A DNA stretch of 64,000 bases from Actinoplanes utahensis (GTDB lineage: Bacteria > Actinomycetota > Actinomycetes > Mycobacteriales > Micromonosporaceae), in assembly GCF_016862455.1 (NCBI RefSeq), contig NZ_BOMZ01000071.1, positions 1 to 64,000 on the forward strand, written 5' to 3'. Below, one piece after another: positions 17,151 through 24,812 of this stretch. The notes under the pieces are model-generated. The model was not told the origin of the DNA. It made no database searches and saw only the letters and a list, made by a program, of their open reading frames with translations. A program made the translations under genes and the position numbers. How positions within the stretch are numbered: the first letter of the stretch is position 1; each line of letters opens with the position of its first letter.

Positions 17151-17413
17151 CGGGCCACCGACGGCGAGACGGGCGCGCTGTTGACCGGGCCGGGCCGGGA
17201 TGCCCGCTGGTCGGCGAGGACACTCTGCAGAAAGGACCAGCCGACGCAGCCGGCGCAGGCGATCGCGGCCAGGACGACACCGATGCGCAGCCAGCGCAGG
17301 CCGTCACCGGTTGCCCGGGCCCGCCGGTCCCGGCCCCACAGCAGGAGTTCGCGCATGCGGGCCCGCCGGACGGCGACGGACTCGATGAGCTGAGTGTCGT
17401 ACTCCCTCGCCAC
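17147..17413 (-). CDS. Small single-pass membrane protein heading the ESX operon
   Basis: 88 aa. The N-terminal half is charged (VAVRRARMRELLLWGRDRR), with one membrane helix at about 44-62 (IGVVLAAIACAGCVGWSFL) and a short Pro/Ser tail. It is the first gene of the leftward operon to 9553 and overlaps eccD by 4 bp. Its place fits an accessory ESX membrane factor. It is too short and lacks the domain for EccE or EccB. Function unknown. Confidence 0.7.
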   Translation of the reverse strand: MAREYDTQLIESVAVRRARMRELLLWGRDRRARATGDGLRWLRIGVVLAAIACAGCVGWSFLQSVLADQRASRPGPVNSAPVSPSVAR

Positions 17414-17575
17414 TCCGCGATCGTATCCGCACCCGCCGATCTCCGGGGGCCCGCCGGCCCGGCGTCTCGACGTGATGCGCGTTTACTCGATTGTGATTCC
17501 GGTTCCCGGACTTTCCGGACGAGGGTGGCATCGCACGAGGTGTCGGAGGAGCGGGACGGGAAACGGGGACGAGCT

Positions 17576-18290
17576 ATGCGACGTACGGTCATGGTTCATC
17601 TGGCGGCTGCCGGTGTAGTGCTGGCCGGCTGTGGCAACTCGCCGCAGCATGTGGCGGGTGAGGCGGGCCGGCCGGGGGTGTCCCGCCGAGCCCGTCCGCG
17701 AGTCCGGCGGTCGCCGCACGGCCGTCGGCCTCCGTCACGCCGTCGTCCCGGCCGCCGGCCTCGGCCGGCACCGCCAAGGCGTCCGATTCGCCGAAGTCGG
17801 CGCCGAGTTCAGCTTCGGCGAAGGCGAAGCAGTCCGGCCCACCGAAGATCGACCGGGTGATCGGACGGCGAACGTGCTCGGGCCGACCGGGATCGGCAAG
17901 CTGCAGATCGGCATGACGACGCAGGAGGCGGAGGCGACCGGCATGGTGGAGGCCGGCGAAGGCGACGACGACTGCGGCAGCTGGTATCTGAAGCCGGATG
18001 TGAACGGGGACGCGGTGGTCGGCTGGTCGTCCCGGGGTCTCGTCTCCATCCCCGCCTACGACCGGATCGTCACCCCGGAAGGTATCCGGATCGGCAGTTC
18101 GCTGGACCAGGTGGAGGCGGCGTACGACGATCTCACCGGAGTCGCGGCCGACAAGGACGGCGGCTCCTGGGGCGACGGGCCTGCCCTCGGCGGACAGGAG
18201 GACGAGCACGCCGGGGTCCACTACCGATTCCTCTTCGTGAACGGCGCCGTGGTCAAGCTGATCCTCGAGCACGACCAGCCGAGGTGCTAG
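17576..18290 (+). pseudogene. Lipoprotein gene with two apparent frameshifts
   Basis: Frame one (ATG 17576) gives a lipoprotein signal peptide with lipobox LAGC. From about 17671 the good codon use moves to a second frame encoding a Ser/Pro/Ala/Lys linker (SPSASPAVAARPSAS). Between 17850 and 17877 it moves to a third frame that encodes the folded domain (ANVLGPTGIGKLQIGM to VVKLILEHDQPRC, ending 18290). Read together this is a normal secreted lipoprotein of about 237 aa. Both shifts go the same way, the first near a GGGGG run. Either the gene is broken or the sequence has two errors. It is divergent from the ESX operon. Confidence 0.7.
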
Positions 18291-18388
18291 CGACCTGGAC
18301 CAGGTGGCGGACCGCCTCGACCAGGCGGCTCGGCGGGGTGCGGACCGGGACCGCTGGAGAGACCGCCATCGACCTGTTCAAAAGAAGA

Positions 18389-18411
18389 AGCCCAGGTCGG
18401 TGACCTGGGCT
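18389..18411 (-). terminator. Hairpin terminator behind tRNA-Thr
   Basis: Perfect 10-bp stem, agcccaggtc / gacctgggct, with a 3-base loop. On the minus strand it follows the tRNA 3' end by 10 bp and is itself followed by a T-rich run (tcttctttt). Confidence 0.85.
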
Positions 18412-18420
18412 TTCTTTCAG

Positions 18421-18494
18421 AGCCGCCTGACGGAATCGAACCGTCGACCTACGCATTACGAGTGCGTCGCTCTAGCCGACTGAGCTAAGGCGGC
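18421..18494 (-). tRNA. tRNA-Thr (anticodon CGT)
   Basis: The minus strand folds into a complete cloverleaf of 74 nt. Acceptor stem is GCCGCCT/AGGCGGC. The D arm is GCTC-GAGC and the anticodon arm ACGCA-CTCGTAA-TGCGT. The variable loop is AGGTC and the T arm GACGG-TTCGATT-CCGTC. Discriminator is T. The anticodon CGT reads ACG threonine codons. CCA is not encoded. Confidence 0.95.
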
Positions 18495-18547
18495 AACGGT
18501 TGCAAGTGTACGGCATGGGCGAAGCCATCATCATCGGGGTATCTCGG

Positions 18548-20320
18548 ATGTCGTACCTCGTGACTACTGTGCAAAGGGTGACGGACGATCAGTCGATGGC
18601 CATCGTTCCCCCGCAGCGTGCCGCCGAGGTCCGGCCGGTCGAGCCGGAGCCGAGTTCGTCCAATCGTCCCCGCAGTCTCGATCCGCGGGAGCTGGGTTTC
18701 GAGCCGAAGGGGCAGATCGGCTGGCTGGCCCCGTTGTTGCTGCTCAGCACGGGATTGCGCACGCTGCTGCACATCCTTTTCGGGGCTTACCTCGACAAGC
18801 GCGAGCTGCAGAACGCTTTGGACGGCGACGTCTTCGATCACTCGGCCACGGCCACCGGCGACTTCTGGGTGGACTATGTGGCCGACCTGGGGGACGGGTT
18901 CGACGCCACCTATTCGGTGGCCTATCTGCTGTCCCAGCCGGAGCTGGAGGTCGACGGGGAGCGGCTGCCGCGGGGCCGGGTGCTGCTGATGGGCGGCGAC
19001 CAGGTCTATCCGTCGGCCAGCGGCGACGACTATGAGAACCGGATGAAGGGTCCGTACCGCGCGGCTCTGCCCGAGGCGCCGGCCGGGATCCCGCGGCCCA
19101 CGTTGTACGCGCTGCCCGGCAACCACGACTGGTATGACGGGTTGACCGCGTTCCTGCGGCTGTTCGCCCGGCGCAAGGACGGCCACATCGGCGGGTGGCG
19201 CACGCAGCAGCGCCGGTCGTACTTCGCGGTGAAGCTTCCGGCGAACTGGTGGTTGTTCGCGGTGGACGAGCAGTTCGGCGCCTACATCGACGATCCGCAG
19301 CTGCTCTATTTCGAGAAAGCGGCCGAGCAGGTCGGGCCGGACGATCGGATCATCCTGATGACACCGTCACCCACCTGGGTGAAGGCCCGAGAGAACCCGC
19401 ACGCCTACGACGCCGTCGACTACTTCATCCGGACCATTCTGGGGCCGACCCGCGCGCAGGTGCGGGTGCTGCTCTCCGGCGACCTGCACCATTACGCGCG
19501 GTTCTCCGCCGACGACCGGGAGCTGATCACCTGCGGTGGCGGCGGGGCGTACACCCTGGGCACCCAGAACCTGCCGGATCACCTGATGGTCCCGCCGCCG
19601 GAGACGTTGAGCCGCAGCGCGAGCCGCAGCCGACGGTATGAGCGCAAGGCCACCTTCCCGGACGCGGCGGAGTCGCGGCGGCTGAGCCGTGGGGTCTTCC
19701 ACCGGGTGCCGCGGCGTAACGCCGGGTTCGCCACCATGCTCGGCATCATTCACACGCTCACCATGCTGGCGATGGCCGGCGCGGCCGCCGAGGGTGGCAT
19801 CATCCAGCGGCTGTTCAGCATCCCGCTGGTGCTGATGCTGTTTTTGATCATGGCGGGCACGCTCCTGTTCGCGAAACCGGACGGGCACGTCAGGCACTGG
19901 ATCCTCGGGGCGGCGCACGGTTCGAGTCAGATCGCGCTCGCGGTCGGCGGCACCTGGGTGTGGATGCAGTTCCCGGCGCGGAACTGGGCGTGGCCGGGGC
20001 CGCTGGCGGTGGCGGCCGTCGCCTACGGCCCGGCGATAGCGATCGTCGCGACCCAGCTGCTCGCGTTGTACCTGCTGGTCGCCGCCCGGTTCGACGTGAA
20101 CCTGAACGAGCTGTTCGCCGGCCAGGGGATCGAGGAGGCGAAGAGTTTCCTGCGCCTGCACATCGCCGCGGACGGCTCGCTCACCATCCACCCGATCGGG
20201 ATCGACCGGATCTGCCACGAGTGGGAGGCGGACCCGGCCGGCGATCCGCACGAGCCGTGGGTGCGCCCGCTGGCCCCGCTGACCGCCCGTCGCATCGAGC
20301 CGCCGATTCAGATCACCTGA
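18548..20320 (+). CDS. Membrane-bound metallophosphoesterase
   Basis: 590 aa from the chosen start. One hydrophobic segment near 60-80 is followed by a calcineurin-like phosphoesterase domain: GGDQVYP (about 148), GNHDW (about 192) and GDLHHYARF (about 310), the metal-binding motifs. Four hydrophobic helices at about 395-530 follow, then a soluble tail. It probably hydrolyses a phosphoester at the membrane; the substrate is unknown. The start is uncertain: ATG 18548 is used, but GTG 18579 is possible and no strong ribosome site is seen. It begins about 50 bp from the divergent tRNA. Confidence 0.85.
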   Translation: MSYLVTTVQRVTDDQSMAIVPPQRAAEVRPVEPEPSSSNRPRSLDPRELGFEPKGQIGWLAPLLLLSTGLRTLLHILFGAYLDKRELQNALDGDVFDHSATATGDFWVDYVADLGDGFDATYSVAYLLSQPELEVDGERLPRGRVLLMGGDQVYPSASGDDYENRMKGPYRAALPEAPAGIPRPTLYALPGNHDWYDGLTAFLRLFARRKDGHIGGWRTQQRRSYFAVKLPANWWLFAVDEQFGAYIDDPQLLYFEKAAEQVGPDDRIILMTPSPTWVKARENPHAYDAVDYFIRTILGPTRAQVRVLLSGDLHHYARFSADDRELITCGGGGAYTLGTQNLPDHLMVPPPETLSRSASRSRRYERKATFPDAAESRRLSRGVFHRVPRRNAGFATMLGIIHTLTMLAMAGAAAEGGIIQRLFSIPLVLMLFLIMAGTLLFAKPDGHVRHWILGAAHGSSQIALAVGGTWVWMQFPARNWAWPGPLAVAAVAYGPAIAIVATQLLALYLLVAARFDVNLNELFAGQGIEEAKSFLRLHIAADGSLTIHPIGIDRICHEWEADPAGDPHEPWVRPLAPLTARRIEPPIQIT

Positions 20321-20383
20321 GCCCGGACGACACCATCCGCGTCCTTCGGGAACAGACCGGCCGCCTCGCCGAGGAATGAAGAA

Positions 20384-20412
20384 AACCCCCGGCTGGTCGT
20401 CAGCCGGGGGTT
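20384..20412. terminator. Bidirectional terminator
   Basis: A 12-bp stem, aacccccggctg / cagccgggggtt, with loop gtcgt, flanked by an A run on one side and T bases on the other. It lies between the convergent phosphoesterase and PfpI-type genes. Confidence 0.9.
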
Positions 20413-20448
20413 TCGCTCGTACGGCGTACCGCGAAATGGGTTGATCCT

Positions 20449-20988
20449 TTAGCTGGTGAGCTGGGCGAGCAGGGCGTCGCAGAAGGCGGGCAGGTCGTCC
20501 GGATTGCGGCTGGTGATCAGGTGATCGTCGACGAAGACCTCCTCGTCGACCCAGGTGGCGCCGGCGTTGACCAGGTCGGTGCGCAGGCTGGGCCAGCTGG
20601 TGAGGGTCCGCCCGTCCACGACGCCGGCCTCGACGAGCGTCCACGGGCCGTGGCAGATCGCCGCGACCGGCTTGCCCGCGGAGACGAACTCGCGGACGAA
20701 GCGGACGGCGTCGGCGTCCGCGCGCAGGAAGTCCGGGTTGGCCACGCCACCGGGCAGGACCAGCGCGTCGTACTGCCCGGGGTCGGCGTCGCGCACGGTC
20801 TTCTCGACCCGGTAGGTGCCGGCCTTGTCCAGGTGGTTCAGCGCCTGGATCTCGCCGTCGGAGAGGGAGACCAGCTCGGCCTGCCCGCCGGCCGCCTCGA
20901 CCGCCTTGCGCGGCTGGGTGTACTCGATCTCCTCCACGCCGTCGGTCGCGAGGAAAGCCACCCGCTTCCCGTTGAGCGATGCGGTCAT
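20449..20988 (-). CDS. DJ-1/PfpI family protein (type I glutamine amidotransferase-like)
   Basis: 179 aa, full length for the class. The nucleophile elbow AICHGPW places the reactive Cys at 112 and His at 113, and the strand VLPGG with FLRAD supplies the conserved acid region. The fold matches PfpI/YhbO-type deglycase or stress proteins rather than true glutaminases. The ATG has a good aaggagc site. The membrane protein gene on the same strand is 27 bp upstream, so the two may be co-transcribed. Confidence 0.9.
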   Translation of the reverse strand: MTASLNGKRVAFLATDGVEEIEYTQPRKAVEAAGGQAELVSLSDGEIQALNHLDKAGTYRVEKTVRDADPGQYDALVLPGGVANPDFLRADADAVRFVREFVSAGKPVAAICHGPWTLVEAGVVDGRTLTSWPSLRTDLVNAGATWVDEEVFVDDHLITSRNPDDLPAFCDALLAQLTS

Positions 20989-21015
20989 GGTCGTGCTCCT
21001 TCCGGCCGGGGAATG

Positions 21016-21474
21016 TCAGTAGTTCCGGTTCCCGGCGGCGGCGCGAGCAAACGCGGGAGCACGCCCGTTGGCGACCTCGCCGCCGAACCAGGCGCCGAAC
21101 CCGGCCAGACCCAGAGCCAGCAGTTCGATGAGGAAGAGCCCGCCACCGATGGCGCGTTCGACGGCCTGGACGCGGAGCATCGCGATGACCGCGAAGAGGA
21201 CCAGCACGCCGACGTTGAGCAGGCTGCGGAGCACGCCGAGACGGCGGTCCCGGGAGCGGCGCACGAACATCACGTCGACGGCCACGGCGACCGTGACCAG
21301 GGCGCCACCGACCAGGCCGGCCACGATGTTCCAGTAGGCCAGTGCGCCGAGGATGTCAGGCCCGCCTAGCAAATCGGCCATGTCGAACATAACGGCCATT
21401 GCGAATAGACCCAGCGGGAACAACATCAGAATGGGCTGCACCGTCTGACCGGCGACGTTCAATCGGCTTTCCAT
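21016..21474 (-). CDS. DUF2231-like four-helix membrane protein
   Basis: 152 aa with four predicted membrane helices (about 14-35, 47-67, 85-105, 118-140) and a cytoplasmic tail. The opening ESRLNVAGQTVQPILMLFP and the QP motif are typical of the DUF2231 proteins I recall. ATG 21474 is preferred because a gggaagg site lies upstream; a GTG start 18 bp earlier is possible. It is upstream of the PfpI-type gene. Function unknown. Confidence 0.75.
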   Translation of the reverse strand: MESRLNVAGQTVQPILMLFPLGLFAMAVMFDMADLLGGPDILGALAYWNIVAGLVGGALVTVAVAVDVMFVRRSRDRRLGVLRSLLNVGVLVLFAVIAMLRVQAVERAIGGGLFLIELLALGLAGFGAWFGGEVANGRAPAFARAAAGNRNY

Positions 21475-21608
21475 TCGGTTTCGCCTTCCCACCTGCAGAA
21501 ATACAGGTTCGTAATGGCATCGCGGGTTGGGCTACCCGCGCCGGATCGGACGCAAACACCTCGGCGTGCGCCGATGCATGATCAGCGGGAAGTCGCACAG
21601 CTTGTACG

Positions 21609-21630
21609 CAATCTGCAACATGGCAGATTG
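21609..21630. promoter_or_regulatory. Inverted repeat caatctgc-N6-gcagattg
   Basis: A perfect 8-bp inverted repeat with a 6-bp spacer in the 393-bp gap between divergent genes (21475-21867). It could be an operator or a small hairpin. Nothing else in this gap is recognisable. Confidence 0.45.
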
Positions 21631-21867
21631 ATTGGTGGCGAGCTGCCGGGTGGCGTGCTTCACTGCTAGTAGGGCAACAAAGGGCGAAGTCGGAGGGAGA
21701 GACAAGCAACGGCACCCGGCGGCAAACGGGTGCCGTTGTCCGCCTCTGCGGCCTATCCGGTCGTGACTTCGTTCGTTGCGGCTCAGTCGAGGCGGGGACG
21801 GGTCTCTCGCGCCAATGGTGGCCCCGCTCCTTCCCTCCTCGCAAGGAACAGCGAAGAGGAGTTCGCC

Positions 21868-22305
21868 ATGCGCACACGGATCTACTATCGCGGGCCTGAC
21901 GCTCTCGTGTCCGACGATCAGTTCGTCTGGCACCCCACCACTGCACCGCTGGTCTTCGCCATTTCCGATCTCCGCAATGTCGGCCTGGTGCAGGCGCCGT
22001 CCCGAATCCGTCCCTACGCTCCGGCATTGGCCGTCGCCGCTCTCGCTATCGCGGCCGCCGGGTGGACGCTGCTGCCCGATCCCACCGTCTACGTCCTCGT
22101 CTTCCTCGGCCTGGCGATACCCGGCGTAGCCATGATGTGGCGCGAGCGAGGGCGCTGGGAGCTGCACGCGCAGTACCGCGGAACCGCCGTGGTGCTCTAC
22201 TCGTCGCCGAACGCCCGGGTGTTCAATCAGGTCAGCCGAGCGTTGCGGCGGGCCATGGAGGACACTCGCCGCACCCCGTGGGGTTATGGCTTGGCTGCGG
22301 CTTGA
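21868..22305 (+). CDS. DUF6232-like membrane protein
   Basis: 145 aa. It opens MRTRIYYRGPDALVSDDQFVW and continues with FAISDLRNVGLVQ, which I recognise as a DUF6232-type PH-like start. Two hydrophobic helices follow (about 52-70 and 74-92), then a charged cytoplasmic tail. The ATG at 21868 has a gaagaggag site at good spacing, while upstream codons in the frame look non-coding. Function unknown. Confidence 0.75.
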   Translation: MRTRIYYRGPDALVSDDQFVWHPTTAPLVFAISDLRNVGLVQAPSRIRPYAPALAVAALAIAAAGWTLLPDPTVYVLVFLGLAIPGVAMMWRERGRWELHAQYRGTAVVLYSSPNARVFNQVSRALRRAMEDTRRTPWGYGLAAA

Positions 22306-22404
22306 CCTGCGGCTTCGCGAGATTCTCTCGGGTGAGATTGCGATCTGGATCAAAACCGCACCTTGTGCCCGTCGTTCTGATAGGACAGTAATAGGATGTC
22401 CGCG

Positions 22405-22438
22405 ACCTCGCTGGTTGCCAATTGGCAACCAGCGAGGT
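22405..22438. promoter_or_regulatory. Perfect 34-bp palindrome, candidate operator
   Basis: Each half reads acctcgctggttgccaa with no spacer. The core is ttgccaattggcaa. It ends 61 bp before the start of the XRE regulator gene, where an autoregulatory operator is expected. It lacks a T-run, so a terminator is less likely. A site for dimer or tetramer binding is the simplest reading. Confidence 0.7.
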
Positions 22439-22499
22439 GGCAGACAGGTCATTTCCGACTACCGTGCGTCACCACCGACACTTCGACGATGAAGGACTC

Positions 22500-23399
22500 A
22501 TGACCGAGGGTGACTCGCCGACGATTGCGCGCCGGCGCGTACGTCTCGCGCTCCGTCAAGCGCGGGAACGGGCCGGACTCACCCAAAATCAGGTCGCCGA
22601 GGAAATGGAGTGGTCGCTCAGCAAGGTGATCCGGATCGAGAACGGGGATGTCAGCGTCTCCCAGAACGATCTGCGCCCCTTGCTCGCCTATCTCGGCATC
22701 AAGGACAAGGCGGTCGTCGCCGATCTGCTCGCGGCCACCCGCATCGCGCGGACCCGCCGAGGTCAGGCGTGGTATCAGGCCGTCGAATTCCGTGACACCC
22801 TCACCGATGGCATGCGTAAACTGATCGAGTACGAGAGTGAAGCCACTGAGATCCGCTCGTACTCGATTTATTACATACCGGGTCACCTCCAGACGCCCGC
22901 GTACGCGGAAGCCCTGATGTCCCGGTACGAGGACGAGCTTTCCGAGGAACTGCGCACCAGGCGTATCGAGGCGCGGAACAAGCGCCGCGAGGTTCTGCAG
23001 GCCCGGAATGTGAAGTACCTGCTCATGGTCGACGAGTCGGTGCTCCGGCGGACCATCGGCGGGACCGAGGTCTTCGCGGAACAGCTCCGCCGCCTGAAGC
23101 AGGCGGCCGAGGAGGACGGCGTCCGGATTCGGATGGTGCCGTTCTCGCAGGATGCCGCGGTGACCAACAATGCCAGCTTCGACCTGCTCAAGCTGGGTCA
23201 GGGCGAGGTGTTGTACCGGGAGACCGGTCTCAACGACGAAATGATCGAGGACCCGGAGACGATCGCGAAACATCGTGCCCGTTATGACCGGGTCTGGCAT
23301 GAGGTCGCCGATGAGGCGGACACGATCCAATTCATCGAACGGCAGATAAAAGAACTGGAGCGCGCCACCACCGAGCGGGCGCTCCGGAAGAACCCGTGA
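22500..23399 (+). CDS. XRE-family regulator with DUF5753 sensor domain
   Basis: 299 aa. N-terminal Cro/C1 helix-turn-helix at about 15-70 (RERAGLTQNQVAEEMEWS then KVIRIENG), followed by a DUF5753 domain containing YIPGHLQTPAYAEAL and a C-terminal Trp/His segment. These regulators pair with small DUF397 proteins in actinomycetes (WhiJ-like systems) and control development or antibiotic production. The following DUF397 gene begins within 36 bp or overlaps. A perfect palindrome lies upstream, suggesting autoregulation. Confidence 0.92.
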   Translation: MTEGDSPTIARRRVRLALRQARERAGLTQNQVAEEMEWSLSKVIRIENGDVSVSQNDLRPLLAYLGIKDKAVVADLLAATRIARTRRGQAWYQAVEFRDTLTDGMRKLIEYESEATEIRSYSIYYIPGHLQTPAYAEALMSRYEDELSEELRTRRIEARNKRREVLQARNVKYLLMVDESVLRRTIGGTEVFAEQLRRLKQAAEEDGVRIRMVPFSQDAAVTNNASFDLLKLGQGEVLYRETGLNDEMIEDPETIAKHRARYDRVWHEVADEADTIQFIERQIKELERATTERALRKNP

Positions 23400-23434
23400 A
23401 ACACGATCACTGGATAGATTCCGAAAGGTCCCCG

Positions 23435-23629
23435 ATGGAAGAGATGAACGTGCCCGCTTGGCGGAAGAGCAGCCGCTGCGGAACGTCGACGTGTGTCGAG
23501 GTCGCGAAGGTCGGCGAGAACTACCTGATCCGCGACTCGAAGAAGCCCGAGGCCGCTGCTCTGAGCTTCACCGAGGCCGAGTGGGATGCCTTCGTCGAGG
23601 GCGTGACGGCGGGCGAGTTCCGCTTCTGA
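23435..23629 (+). CDS. DUF397 protein, first copy
   Basis: 64 aa, normal length. The family signatures are all present: WRKSSRCGTSTCVEVA, then VGENYLIRDSKKPEAAALSF and EWDAFVEGVTAGEF. ATG 23435 is preferred (gaaagg site upstream, family-typical N-terminus). A GTG at 23396 overlapping the XRE stop would add 13 residues. It is the partner or antagonist of the XRE protein upstream. Confidence 0.88.
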   Translation: MEEMNVPAWRKSSRCGTSTCVEVAKVGENYLIRDSKKPEAAALSFTEAEWDAFVEGVTAGEFRF

Positions 23630-23729
23630 TGTCGTCGGGCCCGCCCGCTCTGGCACTGCGTTATTGCAGGAGCGGGCCGGTCAAATCTGCGGTCAAATAC
23701 TCGCAAAAAGGAATAAGTACAGCAAATTG

Positions 23730-23778
23730 ACGCCGCATACGCCACATTCAGTGGGATAAGCGGCGTTTCATATTTTTC
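23730..23778 (+). terminator. Structured hairpin terminator after the XRE-DUF397 pair
   Basis: Nested stem: acgccgc / gcggcgt outside, ccac / gtgg inside with loop attca. It is followed by ttcatattttt. It separates the two DUF397 genes. Confidence 0.75.
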
Positions 23779-23852
23779 ATTCACGCGCCACTCCGGTCAG
23801 TGACGAGTCCCTCGCTTAACGTGGATTCCGAACCGTCACGGAGGTGTACAGA

Positions 23853-24050
23853 ATGATCAAGTTGGGGGAAGGGCTCCACTGGCGGCGGAGCAGTTTCTGC
23901 TCCCACAGCGCCTGTGTCGAGGTGGCACGGATCGAGGATGGCTACCTCGTCCGTGACTCCAAGGACCCTGCCGGTACGTACCTCGCCTTCACCCGCCAGG
24001 AGTGGGCGGCGTTCATGGACGGAGTCAAGGCGGGGGAGTTCGGTTTCTGA
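23853..24050 (+). CDS. DUF397 protein, second copy
   Basis: 65 aa: LHWRRSSFCSHSACVEVAR, GYLVRDSKDPAGTYLAF and EWAAFMDGVKAGEFGF, a full DUF397 domain about as similar to the first copy as typical family members. The ATG at 23853 lies 9 bp after ggagg. It overlaps the next gene's start (TGATG), so it is in a separate two-gene operon with its own promoter rather than with the XRE gene. Confidence 0.88.
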   Translation: MIKLGEGLHWRRSSFCSHSACVEVARIEDGYLVRDSKDPAGTYLAFTRQEWAAFMDGVKAGEFGF

Positions 24051-24631
24051 TGACTCACGTTCCACCGCAGCACCGGGCTGCCGCGGGCCGAGCGCGGCAT
24101 ACTGCAGTGGTGGACCGCAGACCGGACGCCACCGAAACCGACCGCTTCTCCCTGCTCCACGAGGCGGCCGACACCATGCTGGACGAGCTCACCGAGCGCT
24201 ACCTGGTCGAGCGCCGGGAGGGCAAGGAACCGCTCGGGCTCGATGACGCGCTCGTGCGGACCGACCGGCTCATTCCCCGCATGCCCACCGCCGCGCCACT
24301 GGCGATCCAGTTCACCGAGCCCGGCCTGCTGCTGCGGTTCGGCCGCTGGTGGACCGAGTCGCTGCCGGCCTGCCCTTGCGACGCCTGCGACGAGGACCCG
24401 AAGGTGCTGGTCGAGCGCTTGCGGGTGCACGCCGACGCGCTGATCGAGGGCGGGCTGTGGGAACGCGTGCGCCGTGGCCTGGGCGGGTCCTGGTTCGAGA
24501 CCAGGCTGATCGGGGCCGGCGTCAAATCCGACCGGGAAGGCCCCCTCTCCGCGACCGGCGCCCGAGACGCCCGTCGCGGAGGGTTCGCCGCCGCGGTGCA
24601 GTGGGCGCCCTGGCAGTTGCGTTCGCTCTGA
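24050..24631 (+). CDS. Hypothetical protein, DUF6226-like
   Basis: 193 aa, soluble. The core FSLLHEAADTMLDELTERY, a beta segment PLAIQFTEPGLLLRFG and a PACPCDACDED cysteine motif resemble DUF6226 as I remember it. The Cys pattern (CPCDAC) might bind metal. The ATG overlaps the DUF397 stop by one base, implying coupling; a GTG at 24110 is an alternative. It may take part in the XRE/DUF397 regulatory module. Family assignment is from memory. Confidence 0.65.
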   Translation: MTHVPPQHRAAAGRARHTAVVDRRPDATETDRFSLLHEAADTMLDELTERYLVERREGKEPLGLDDALVRTDRLIPRMPTAAPLAIQFTEPGLLLRFGRWWTESLPACPCDACDEDPKVLVERLRVHADALIEGGLWERVRRGLGGSWFETRLIGAGVKSDREGPLSATGARDARRGGFAAAVQWAPWQLRSL

Positions 24632-24812
24632 GCCGCCGTTCGCAGGCGGCACGCTGATCCGCGGCGAGACGCTGAGCGGCCGCGGCCGCTGGGCTGGTGG
24701 CCGCCGCGTGCGCCGCCGACAACCGCGGGGCCCTACCGCGGGTTCTGCTGCCCAGCCGGATCTTAGATAGGTTGGCTTAGAGAACGCTTTCACGATCACA
24801 CGGGGTCACCCT

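Noticed and set aside
20317..20379. A 20-codon frame with CTG overlapping the phosphoesterase stop
   Set aside because: Too short, ends just before a terminator; could be a remnant but support is too weak to list as a gene.
22405..22438. Intrinsic terminator instead of operator
   Set aside because: A palindrome without loop bases and without a T-run is a poor terminator, and it lies just ahead of a regulator gene.
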